In this document: piece by piece, positions 9,355 through 16,134 of the stretch
Position numbering within the stretch: position 1 is the stretch's first letter
Layout: every line of letters starts with the position of its first letter
DNA from: Alphaproteobacteria bacterium
Lineage (GTDB): Bacteria; Pseudomonadota; Alphaproteobacteria; Micavibrionales; Micavibrionaceae
Direction of reading: 5' to 3'
DNA length: 64,000 nucleotides
Assembly: GCA_002690045.1 (NCBI GenBank)
Contig: NZDE01000013.1
Coordinates: forward strand, 186,001 to 250,000
The notes under the pieces: model-generated
Told to the model about the DNA's origin: nothing
The model's database searches: none
The model's input: the letters and a program-made list of their open reading frames with translations, nothing else
Translations under genes and position numbers: made by a program

Positions 9355-9453
9355 TTAACAGCACGAACATGTGCAGTTTTCGTCACAACTGGTGCATTCA
9401 CATTTATCACATTCACATGGTTGGCTATTTGTTTTTACATCTTTCATAGGCAT
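9355..9453 (-). CDS. metallothionein-like Cys-rich small protein (32 aa)
   Basis: A short ORF reads from ATG 9453 (second ATG 9447) to TAA 9355-9357. The second half is PCECDKCECTSCDENCTCSC followed by C: nine Cys in 20 residues, mostly as C-x-C and C-x-x-C, with no aromatic residue. That is the composition of a metallothionein, a cytoplasmic thiolate cluster for Zn, Cd or Cu(I). GAGTGAG precedes the ATG, TATAAT lies 55 bases upstream, and a terminator follows the stop, so it has all parts of a gene. It is shorter than known bacterial metallothioneins (about 50 aa). It is divergent from the Zur-box operon. An alternative is a redox-active or leader peptide. Confidence 0.7.
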   Translation of the reverse strand: MPMKDVKTNSQPCECDKCECTSCDENCTCSCC

Positions 9454-9507
9454 AATTCTCACTCGTATCTATGTAGTTAACGGCTTTTATTAAAAACTTA
9501 TAAAGTC

Positions 9508-9536
9508 ATTATACCATAGGGGAATCTCACTAAGGT
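9508..9536 (-). promoter_or_regulatory. promoter with MerR-type dyad for the Cys-rich ORF
   Basis: On the minus strand a perfect TATAAT (9508-9513) is directly preceded by a 24-base imperfect dyad (9513-9536): ACC-T-TAG ... CTA-T-GGT, eight of twelve positions paired. ACC...GGT arms abutting the -10 are what MerR-family metal sensors (CueR, ZntR) bind. A smaller perfect repeat, TCACTA-AGG-TAGTGA (9527-9541), overlaps it. The -35 is poor, which also fits activator-dependent MerR promoters. Regulator identity is inferred. Confidence 0.4.
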
Positions 9537-9578
9537 AGTGAATTTTTGTGTTGCAAATGCGAAGGATACTTTGTAGAA

Positions 9579-9595
9579 CTGTTATAGTATAACAG
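9579..9595. promoter_or_regulatory. Zur box (zinc uptake regulator operator)
   Basis: CTGTTATA-G-TATAACAG is a perfect 17-base palindrome. Its core TGTTATA-N-TATAACA is the proteobacterial Zur operator consensus. It lies 26 bases upstream of the ATG at 9621, where a repressor would block RNA polymerase. The following two genes are therefore predicted to be de-repressed in zinc starvation. Confidence 0.75.
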
Positions 9596-9620
9596 CATGT
9601 ATTTTTAAAGGTATCTTGAT

Positions 9621-9803
9621 ATGAATAAGCCAGCTACTAAGATTTTTACGAATATGCTTCTGCTTACAGCGGTGCTTATACCTAATATGGATGGGCATGC
9701 GCCAAGTTTGAATTGTGATGATTCACATAGTAGTGAGCTTACCACAGATAAGCATGGGCAGGGATGTGGCTGCTCATCATGTCATACGCAAATCATCAAG
9801 TGA
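9621..9803 (+). CDS. small exported Cys/His-rich protein, predicted Zur-regulated (60 aa)
   Basis: AAAGG lies 9 bases before the ATG. Residues 1-26 look like a Sec signal peptide (basic MNKPATK, hydrophobic IFTNMLLLTAVLIPNM, possible cleavage near GHA). The mature part, about 35 residues, contains CDDSH, HGQGCGCSSCH: four Cys and three His able to bind Zn2+. A Zur box precedes it and a His-rich membrane protein follows after 11 bases. Inference: a periplasmic zinc-capture peptide or donor for the downstream protein. I know no described family for it. Confidence 0.75.
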   Translation: MNKPATKIFTNMLLLTAVLIPNMDGHAPSLNCDDSHSSELTTDKHGQGCGCSSCHTQIIK

Positions 9804-9814
9804 TCGTATAAAAT

Positions 9815-10315
9815 ATGAAACTGCGTTCTCATTTTTCTTTTGCTTCTGCAAAAAGTAAGGCTTTGACGCTTGCGATAGAGCATGCGCCGTGCTGCTTGTT
9901 GTCATTTGCCGCGGGCTTTGTTGGAATTGCCGCGCTCAATCATAACCCGCTAATTGAGCTGGGTTTTGCGATTGGTGGCGCTTTTATTGGTGACCATGTC
10001 TCTCATCGGTATTTTAATAAAAACTGTCAAACATCACAAACCAAATGGGGGCGTGCCAAAAGGTATTCTTTAACATTATGTTTCGGTTTGGCGTCTTGGG
10101 GCGCTCATCAAATGTTGTTCCACGATGATCATGTACATCATGATCATATGACGCCGCCAGCTCATGTTGAAGAGGTGCATGATTGTCATCATGAAGATTT
10201 AAGTCAAATTAAGTCTTTCGCGCCGCAGGCATTGCAGGAGAAACTTAATCGCGCGCATGATGAACAGCATAATAAGCATTGTGCTGCCCGAGCGACCCCA
10301 ACTGTTCATAAATAG
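9815..10315 (+). CDS. His-rich integral membrane protein, predicted Zur-regulated (166 aa)
   Basis: Second gene of the operon behind the Zur box, 11 bases after the first and without a clear ribosome site, so probably translationally coupled. Membrane segments are CCLLSFAAGFVGIAAL (preceded by IEHAPCC), IELGFAIGGAFIGDHV and YSLTLCFGLASWGAHQ. Potential metal ligands lie in or near the membrane (EHAPCC, GDHVSHRYF). A His cluster follows the last helix, HDDHVHHDHM and later HDCHHED, with a His-bearing tail. The layout of CC near a first helix recalls MerC-type mercury/zinc carriers but I cannot assign it. Likely a zinc importer component or metal-binding membrane protein. Confidence 0.75.
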   Translation: MKLRSHFSFASAKSKALTLAIEHAPCCLLSFAAGFVGIAALNHNPLIELGFAIGGAFIGDHVSHRYFNKNCQTSQTKWGRAKRYSLTLCFGLASWGAHQMLFHDDHVHHDHMTPPAHVEEVHDCHHEDLSQIKSFAPQALQEKLNRAHDEQHNKHCAARATPTVHK

Positions 10316-10327
10316 TCAGAACATAGT

Positions 10328-12175
10328 CTAAGGCTTCATGCCCGCGGCTTGTTTAGGGGCTTGGCCGCCTTGTAAGGGGCTGCATGCTTGCATTAGCCAG
10401 CTTTGGTGGTCTGCATCAAGCTGCGGCGATAATGTGGCAAAGACCTTTTGGTGGTATTTGTTTAGCCAGTCTAGCTCATCCGCATCCAATAGGCTTGGGT
10501 CGATAAGGTTTTTATCAATCGGGGCAAGGGTGATGGTTTCAAATTCAAGCTCACCATCTTCGCGTTCATGGGTAATGACAAGGCTTTCAATGCGAATGCC
10601 ATATTCGCCTTCTTCGTAATAGCCTGGTTCATTGGATAAGATCATACCGGCATGAAGTGGAAGGCCGCTACGCGGGGAAATGCCTGCGCTGTCTTCGTGG
10701 ACTGATAGGTAACAGCCAACGCCGTGCCCTGTACCATGGCCGAAGTTTTTGCCAATCTCGATCAATGCTTTACGCGCTGGGACATCGACTTCTTTGCCGG
10801 TTGTGCCTTGTGGGAAAACCATTTTAGCAACGCCGATATGACCTTTAAGAACGCGGGTGAACATTTCCTTTTGTGTGGCGGTTGGCGTGCCAATCGCTAC
10901 GGTGCGGGTAATGTCGGTTGTGCCGTCTGTGTATTGTGCGCCGCTATCGACCAATAGAATACCCGGAGGGGTGATGGTCTTGTGCTGTGCATCTGTTGCG
11001 CGGTAATGGACAATGGCGCCGTTATCAGCCCAGCCTGCGATGGTGTCGAAACTTGTGTCACGGAATGTTTGGCTTAGGGAGCGGAGCTCGATAAGTTTTT
11101 TGTCGACATCTGTTTCGGTAACTTTACCGCTTGGGCCGTTTTCTTCAATCCATTTCAAGAATTTGACCATAGCGACGCCATCACGAATATGGGCATCGCG
11201 CATAGCTTGTTGTTCTTCGGCGGTTTTACAGGCGCGTGGAAGGTATACGGGCTCCTTGCTATAGGCCACTTTGAAGCCGCTATCTTTTAGCATGTTTTCA
11301 AAATATTTGGCGCAAACCTTGTCATCAATGCTAACGGTTTGACCGTTGGCGATAGATTTTAGATGTGCTTCCATGTCATCGGGTGCGATGATGTTTACAT
11401 GGCCTTGTAATGCTGTGCAAACATCTTGTGGGACGCGACTTGGCGCGATAAACCAGTCAACTTTACCGTCTGTGTGGATGAGGGCGGTGGACATTGCAAC
11501 CGGTACATGCGCTACATCATTGCCGCGAACGTTCAACAGCCATGCAACGGAGTCCGTCATAGTGATAAGCGCCGCATCGCAGCCGTCTTTGTTAACAATA
11601 TCTGCAACAATTTTGCACTTTTCAGCAGCGCTGCGTCCGGCGATTTTATCATCAAATAAAGTCACTTTGCTTTGTGGCGCGGCGGGTTTGTTTGTCCAAA
11701 GTGGATCGATTAAGTTTTGCTCTACGGCTTTTAAGGTAATGCCATGTGCGGCAAGGTCGTCACTTATTGACTTTGTTTGGTCTACAGACATAAGGCGCGG
11801 ATCATAGCCGATAACGCTGCCCGCCGCGGCGTTGTCCGTGATGAAATGCGGTATTGGCGCAGGATCTTCATCTTTCGCTTTAACGCTGTTTAGGACTTTA
11901 AAAAATACTTTGTGTACTTGGTTTTGTGCTTGGATGGTGTAACGGCTATCTGTGAAAAAAGCGGCATGTGGTTTTTCTAAGACCACAGCTGTACCGGCAG
12001 AGCCTGTGAAATCTGTCAGCCATGTTAGGCGTTGGTCGGATTCTGGGACATATTCATTATTATACATGTCAGTGTTTGGCACGATATAACCGTTTACGCC
12101 GGCGGCTTTCATCGCATCGCGTAGGCGAACCATGCGGACATCAATTGTTGGTTTTTGTGATGCTGTCTTTGTCAT
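10328..12175 (-). CDS. aminopeptidase P family protein (M24B, Xaa-Pro aminopeptidase)
   Basis: It removes N-terminal residues preceding proline in the cytoplasm using two metal ions. The ATG at 12175 follows AGGGA; an upstream in-frame ATG at 12211 lacks one. The 615-residue length matches the long (about 600 aa) three-domain form, with two creatinase-like N domains and the M24 catalytic domain. Metal ligands are in VDSGAQYTDGTTDITRT (two Asp), GHGTGHGVGCYLSVHE (His), NEPGYYEEGEYGIRIES (Glu), and a last Glu in the same segment. The family tail with WLNKYHQKV is present. It converges on the His-rich membrane gene with 12 bases between. Confidence 0.95.
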   Translation of the reverse strand: MTKTASQKPTIDVRMVRLRDAMKAAGVNGYIVPNTDMYNNEYVPESDQRLTWLTDFTGSAGTAVVLEKPHAAFFTDSRYTIQAQNQVHKVFFKVLNSVKAKDEDPAPIPHFITDNAAAGSVIGYDPRLMSVDQTKSISDDLAAHGITLKAVEQNLIDPLWTNKPAAPQSKVTLFDDKIAGRSAAEKCKIVADIVNKDGCDAALITMTDSVAWLLNVRGNDVAHVPVAMSTALIHTDGKVDWFIAPSRVPQDVCTALQGHVNIIAPDDMEAHLKSIANGQTVSIDDKVCAKYFENMLKDSGFKVAYSKEPVYLPRACKTAEEQQAMRDAHIRDGVAMVKFLKWIEENGPSGKVTETDVDKKLIELRSLSQTFRDTSFDTIAGWADNGAIVHYRATDAQHKTITPPGILLVDSGAQYTDGTTDITRTVAIGTPTATQKEMFTRVLKGHIGVAKMVFPQGTTGKEVDVPARKALIEIGKNFGHGTGHGVGCYLSVHEDSAGISPRSGLPLHAGMILSNEPGYYEEGEYGIRIESLVITHEREDGELEFETITLAPIDKNLIDPSLLDADELDWLNKYHQKVFATLSPQLDADHQSWLMQACSPLQGGQAPKQAAGMKP

Positions 12176-12309
12176 GTTTTTATCCCTGAATTTATAATTT
12201 CCTATGACCATATAAGGTTATTTCCGTAAAGGCAAGATGCCTTGTTTAATTGTGTAGATTAACTTGCGTGTTGTGGCATTTACTTGACAGGGCGCAGATA
12301 AATTGCAAA

Positions 12310-12780
12310 ATGCGCGCTATGCCGATTTTATTATTAGGAGCAGGAATTATTTTATTGGGTGTGTTTCTGGTGTTCTTCCAGAAAGGCTCAACCATAGACG
12401 CACAGAAAGCGCTGTGGCGCTTTGTCCTGCTTATAATTATCCCACTTGCACTATTTTACCTTATCTTGCTTGGGCGCTCACTTCCTGCGCTTTTGGTGTT
12501 GTTCATCGTTGCGCCGTTGGTTGTTAAAGAAATTAAAAGCCTTCGTACGGAAGGTGCAATCGCCAAAGAGGATGAGGCAATTGATTTAACAGCATTAAGC
12601 AAGGCAGAGGCGTATAAGATTTTGGGGCTGGAGGATGGCGCAAGTGCAGAGGACGTGAAATCAGCGCATGCGCGTTTAATAAAAAAGAACCATCCCGACC
12701 AAGAAGGTAATGCGTGGCTTGCCGCGAAGATTAACGCGGCGCGCGATGTGTTATTAGAAAAAAGTGATAAAGATGTTTAA
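12310..12780 (+). CDS. membrane-anchored J-domain (DnaJ-like) protein
   Basis: The N-terminal part has three hydrophobic helices (ILLLGAGIILLGVFLVFF, VLLIIIPLALFYLILLG, LPALLVLFIVAPLVV). The last 70 residues are a J domain: AEAYKILGLEDGASAEDVKSAH, then the HPD tripeptide in KNHPDQEGN, and AKINAARDVLL. This TIM14/DjlA-like architecture recruits Hsp70 (DnaK) to the inner membrane. Related proteins are common in alphaproteobacteria. No ribosome site is seen; a TTGACA at 12284 with CAAAAT at 12306 would start transcription at the ATG 12319, so a leaderless start at 12319 is possible. Confidence 0.85.
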   Translation: MRAMPILLLGAGIILLGVFLVFFQKGSTIDAQKALWRFVLLIIIPLALFYLILLGRSLPALLVLFIVAPLVVKEIKSLRTEGAIAKEDEAIDLTALSKAEAYKILGLEDGASAEDVKSAHARLIKKNHPDQEGNAWLAAKINAARDVLLEKSDKDV

Positions 12781-12838
12781 CAAGCTAACAAAAATTTGTT
12801 AGAAGTTTTCTTCCGTTAATAGAGTATGGAATTTGACG

Positions 12839-13732
12839 ATGAGTAATAAAGATGTAAACCGCCCTGTACGTAAGGCCGTTTTCCCCGTCGCAGGTTTAGG
12901 AACACGTTTCCTGCCAGCAACGAAGGTGATGCCGAAAGAAATGCTGCCTTTGGTGGATCGTCCACTTATTCAGCATGCTTTTGAAGAAGCGCGTGAAGCA
13001 GGTATTGAAGAGTTTATCTTTGTTAGTGGTCGTCACAAAGAAATGCTGGAAGAGCATTTTGATTATCAGCCAGAATTGATGGAAACACTCGAAAGCCGCG
13101 GTAAGCTTGATATGGTTGAGCGCGTGCGCGATAGTGAAATGCCAGAAGGTAAGCTGTTCTTAACGCGTCAAGCGCGTCCGCTTGGTTTGGGGCACGCAAT
13201 TTGGTGCGCACATAAATTGGTGGGGAATGAACCATTTGCGGTAATGCTTGTTGATGATGTTGTCTTGGCGGATACGCCATGCTTAAAACAAATGATTGAT
13301 TGTTACGCCGATGTTGGTGGTAACATGGCTGCTGTAATGGATGTCCCGCGCGCCGATACGGCTAAATATGGTGTTTTGGACGTTGAAAGCGAAAATGGTC
13401 AGGTCGTTGGCATTAAGGGGCTTGTCGAAAAACCAAAGCCTGAAGATGCGCCATCGACATTGTCGATTATAGGCCGTTATATTTTGCAGCCAGAGATATT
13501 TGAATATCTAGGCCAATTCAATAAAGGCGCGGGTAATGAAATTCAGCTAACTGATGCAATTGCGCACCAGATTGGCAAGCAACCAGTTAATGGTTACCGT
13601 TTTGATGGGACGCGTTATGACTGCGGCAGCCGCCTTGGTTTTATTCAGGCGAATATTGCGTTTGGTATGCGTGACCCTGAAATTGGTACATCTGTGTGCG
13701 ACTTTGTTAAAAAACAGGCGGGGACGCTGTAA
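12839..13732 (+). CDS. galU: UTP--glucose-1-phosphate uridylyltransferase
   Basis: GalU makes UDP-glucose from UTP and glucose-1-phosphate for envelope polysaccharides. It has the nucleotidyltransferase signature VFPVAGLGTRFLPATKVMPKEM at the N-terminus, PLGLGHAIWCA for nucleotide binding, MLVDDV for the metal-binding Asp, and the VEKP lysine motif. The family's C-terminal block NEIQLTDAIA and FDGTRYDCGSRLGF is present. Length 297 is typical. ATG 12839 is favoured over TTG 12833, with GGA eight bases before. The stop overlaps an ATG in the next gene's frame, so galU and the mutase gene form one operon. Confidence 0.97.
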   Translation: MSNKDVNRPVRKAVFPVAGLGTRFLPATKVMPKEMLPLVDRPLIQHAFEEAREAGIEEFIFVSGRHKEMLEEHFDYQPELMETLESRGKLDMVERVRDSEMPEGKLFLTRQARPLGLGHAIWCAHKLVGNEPFAVMLVDDVVLADTPCLKQMIDCYADVGGNMAAVMDVPRADTAKYGVLDVESENGQVVGIKGLVEKPKPEDAPSTLSIIGRYILQPEIFEYLGQFNKGAGNEIQLTDAIAHQIGKQPVNGYRFDGTRYDCGSRLGFIQANIAFGMRDPEIGTSVCDFVKKQAGTL

Positions 13733-13776
13733 TGCAAAATCTTGCAATGAAATACGAAGAAACAGGAACTCAACAT

Positions 13777-15183
13777 ATGAAATCTGCCCATGAATTTAAC
13801 CCTGTTGTGCTGCGTGAATATGATATTCGCGGTATTGTTGGTGAAAATATTGGTGAAGACGATGCTTATGCAATTGGCCGCGCGCTGGGTACAAAAATTG
13901 TTCGTGCAGGCGGTTTGCGTGTTGCGGTTGGTCGTGATGGGCGTAATAGCTCACCTGCATTGGCAGAAGCGGTTATGCAAGGCTTTGTTGATTGTGGCTT
14001 AACCGTAATGAATATAGGTGTTGGCCCGTCGCCGATGCTGTATTTCACGGTACATGACCGCATGCTTGACGGTGGCTTGGTTGTGACAGGTTCGCACAAT
14101 CCATCACATTATAATGGCTTTAAAATGATGGATCAAAAGGGCTCTGTCTTTGGTGATGCTGTTCAGGAGATAGGACGCATCGCTGCGGCAGGGGACTATG
14201 AATCTGGTCAGGGTGAGGTTCAGGCGCTTGATGTTTATGCAACATATGTCGCGCGTCTTATCCGTGATTTGGAAGTGAGCAAAGGGCGTCCTTTAAAGGT
14301 TGCTTGGGATTGCGGCAATGGCGCGGCAGGCGCGGTGATCCACGGTTTTGTCGGTAAGTTGCCGGGTGAGAATATCTTGTTGTTTGATAATGTTGACGGC
14401 GCATTCCCGAACCACCATCCAGATCCAACGGTTGATGAAAACTTGAAGGATCTGCAGCGCGCTGTGTTAGAGCAGGGCTGTGACCTTGGTATTGCTTTTG
14501 ATGGGGATGCTGACCGTATTGGCGTAGTTGATGATAAGGGTGAAATTATACGCTGCGATACATTGATTGCGCTCTATGCCGCGGATGTTTTAAAGGACCA
14601 TCCCGGTGCGCCGATTATTGGTGATATCAAATGTTCACAGGCGATGTTTGATGAAATTACGCGTCTTGGCGGTAAGGCTGAAATGTGGAAGACAGGGCAT
14701 TCGCTTATTAAGTCACGCATGAAAGAACTGTCAGCACCGCTAGCAGGTGAACTTAGTGGACATATTTTCTTCGCTGACCGTTACTATGGTTATGACGATG
14801 CTTTATATTGCGCGGTGCGTTTGCTCAATATTGTTGCAAATTTTGAAGGTGGTAAGTCATTGAATGAAGCGCTGGCTGATTTCCCAGAGCTGTTCAATAC
14901 GCCAGAAATTCGTTTTGAAGTTGATGAAATGGAAAAATTCGCAATCGTTGATAAAGTGTTGGCCGCAATGCAGAAGCAAGCAGAAACAGATACAGATATG
15001 CAGGTCTCTGATACTGATGGTGTTCGTGTTGTTACCCCTAAAGGGTGGTGGTTGCTTCGCGCATCAAATACGCAAAATGCCCTTACGGCCCGCGTTGAAG
15101 CGTCGCGTAAAACATATCTAGAAGAGATGAAGGAAATGCTTTCCGCCGAACTTGAAAAGTTAGGTGTTGTTATCCCGTTCTAA
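13777..15183 (+). CDS. phosphomannomutase/phosphoglucomutase
   Basis: It interconverts hexose 6- and 1-phosphates, supplying glucose-1-P to GalU or mannose-1-P. The active-site phosphoserine loop is VVTGSHNPSHYNGFK, the Mg2+ loop is FDGDADRIGVVD, the sugar-binding loop is GELSGHIFF, and the phosphate-binding loop is RASNTQNALTARVE. All four domains are represented. Family members begin close to FNPVVLREYDIRG, so the ATG at 13777 with AGGA 10 bases upstream is chosen. An alternative ATG at 13732 overlaps the galU stop and would add 15 residues. Gene symbol could be pgm, manB or algC; substrate preference cannot be read from sequence. Confidence 0.95.
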   Translation: MKSAHEFNPVVLREYDIRGIVGENIGEDDAYAIGRALGTKIVRAGGLRVAVGRDGRNSSPALAEAVMQGFVDCGLTVMNIGVGPSPMLYFTVHDRMLDGGLVVTGSHNPSHYNGFKMMDQKGSVFGDAVQEIGRIAAAGDYESGQGEVQALDVYATYVARLIRDLEVSKGRPLKVAWDCGNGAAGAVIHGFVGKLPGENILLFDNVDGAFPNHHPDPTVDENLKDLQRAVLEQGCDLGIAFDGDADRIGVVDDKGEIIRCDTLIALYAADVLKDHPGAPIIGDIKCSQAMFDEITRLGGKAEMWKTGHSLIKSRMKELSAPLAGELSGHIFFADRYYGYDDALYCAVRLLNIVANFEGGKSLNEALADFPELFNTPEIRFEVDEMEKFAIVDKVLAAMQKQAETDTDMQVSDTDGVRVVTPKGWWLLRASNTQNALTARVEASRKTYLEEMKEMLSAELEKLGVVIPF

Positions 15184-15228
15184 TCGGGTACACTATAGGA
15201 CGATTTGATTTGTCCTTAGGAGCGTATA

Positions 15229-15882
15229 ATGAGCGAAAAGAAAGTCCCAATTTTAGATGCATCTGTCATGGAGATGTTGGCATCCCGTATTTGTCATGAT
15301 TTGATTAGCCCAGTTGGTGCAATCAATAATGGCGTTGAATTTATGGAAGATATGGGCCCAGATGCGTTTGATGATGCGCTTGGTTTAATTAAGATGAGCG
15401 CGCAGATGGCATCGGCCCGTTTACAGGCGTTTCGTTTAGCATATGGCGCGGGTGGCCGTGATAAGTCAATTGAGCCTAAAGATGTTCAAGAAATTATGGG
15501 CAGTCTGCTGCGCGGTGAAGGTAAAATTCGTCAAGCTTGGGATCCGCATGCAGATTTAGGGTTTCATACGCCGCCACCTGCATTTTGCAAAATGCTTATC
15601 GCGTGTTTGATGCTGGCGCAGGAGTGTTTGCCAAAGGGCGGTTTTATCTTTGTTGATCCTGCCGATGGCGGTGAAGGGACGCTTGTTATTGCGGAAGGTG
15701 AGGGCGCTGTACTTCGTGATGGTGTGCTTGATGCGCTGCATGGCAATGTTGAGGTTGAGGATTTGGATCCTCGTTTAGTGCATCCATATGCGCTGTCGGC
15801 TTTGGCTGCTTATTATGGCTACAAGCTTGATGCCAAGGTTTTGGATGAAGGCAAGCGTGTGCAGATTGAGCTGTCTGCATAA
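15229..15882 (+). CDS. chpT: histidine phosphotransferase ChpT
   Basis: ChpT relays phosphate from the hybrid kinase CckA to CtrA and CpdR, controlling cell cycle and motility in alphaproteobacteria. The helical-hairpin DHp-like domain holds the phospho-accepting His at residue 23 in LASRICHDLISPVGAINNGV, followed by a degenerate ATPase-like domain (residues 110-217) without N-box or G-boxes, as expected. Length 217 is normal. TTAGGAG precedes the ATG. A terminator separates it from cheA, so it is its own transcript or the end of the galU/pgm transcript. Its placement beside the chemotaxis operon links the CtrA pathway and motility. Confidence 0.93.
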   Translation: MSEKKVPILDASVMEMLASRICHDLISPVGAINNGVEFMEDMGPDAFDDALGLIKMSAQMASARLQAFRLAYGAGGRDKSIEPKDVQEIMGSLLRGEGKIRQAWDPHADLGFHTPPPAFCKMLIACLMLAQECLPKGGFIFVDPADGGEGTLVIAEGEGAVLRDGVLDALHGNVEVEDLDPRLVHPYALSALAAYYGYKLDAKVLDEGKRVQIELSA

Positions 15883-15922
15883 GAGGCTTCTAATATTTTG
15901 TTGATACTAACGCATTGATTTT

Positions 15923-15953
15923 AAAGGCGATGATTCTTGATCTCGCCTTTTTT
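15923..15953 (+). terminator. rho-independent terminator after chpT
   Basis: AAAGGCGA / TCGCCTTT stem with a 12-base loop and T-rich tail, 40 bases after the chpT stop. Transcription of cheA must start downstream of it. Confidence 0.85.
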
Positions 15954-16134
15954 GCTTTTTTTTACGCAGAAAACCGATTCTTTTTGTTCAAAATTGTGAT
16001 ATTCTTTCAGATAGTAACAACTCTTTAATCTTTTTTCGGCATCCTCTAATATATACGTATTTTAAATAAATTATTTTAAGTGATTACCGTTCTGCTGAAA
16101 AAGCTAATCATTCTGCATTTCTTAGGAGACTATT

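Noticed and set aside
9541-9556. TTGCAA (9551) as -35 of the Zur-box operon
   Set aside because: Spacing to any plausible -10 near the box (TATAGT, 9583) is 26 bases, too long for sigma-70. The promoter of 9621 is left undefined.
12785-12802. CTAACAAA-AA-TTTGTTAG palindrome before galU as a terminator
   Set aside because: AT-only stem, two-base loop and no T-run. It could be an operator but nothing supports that.
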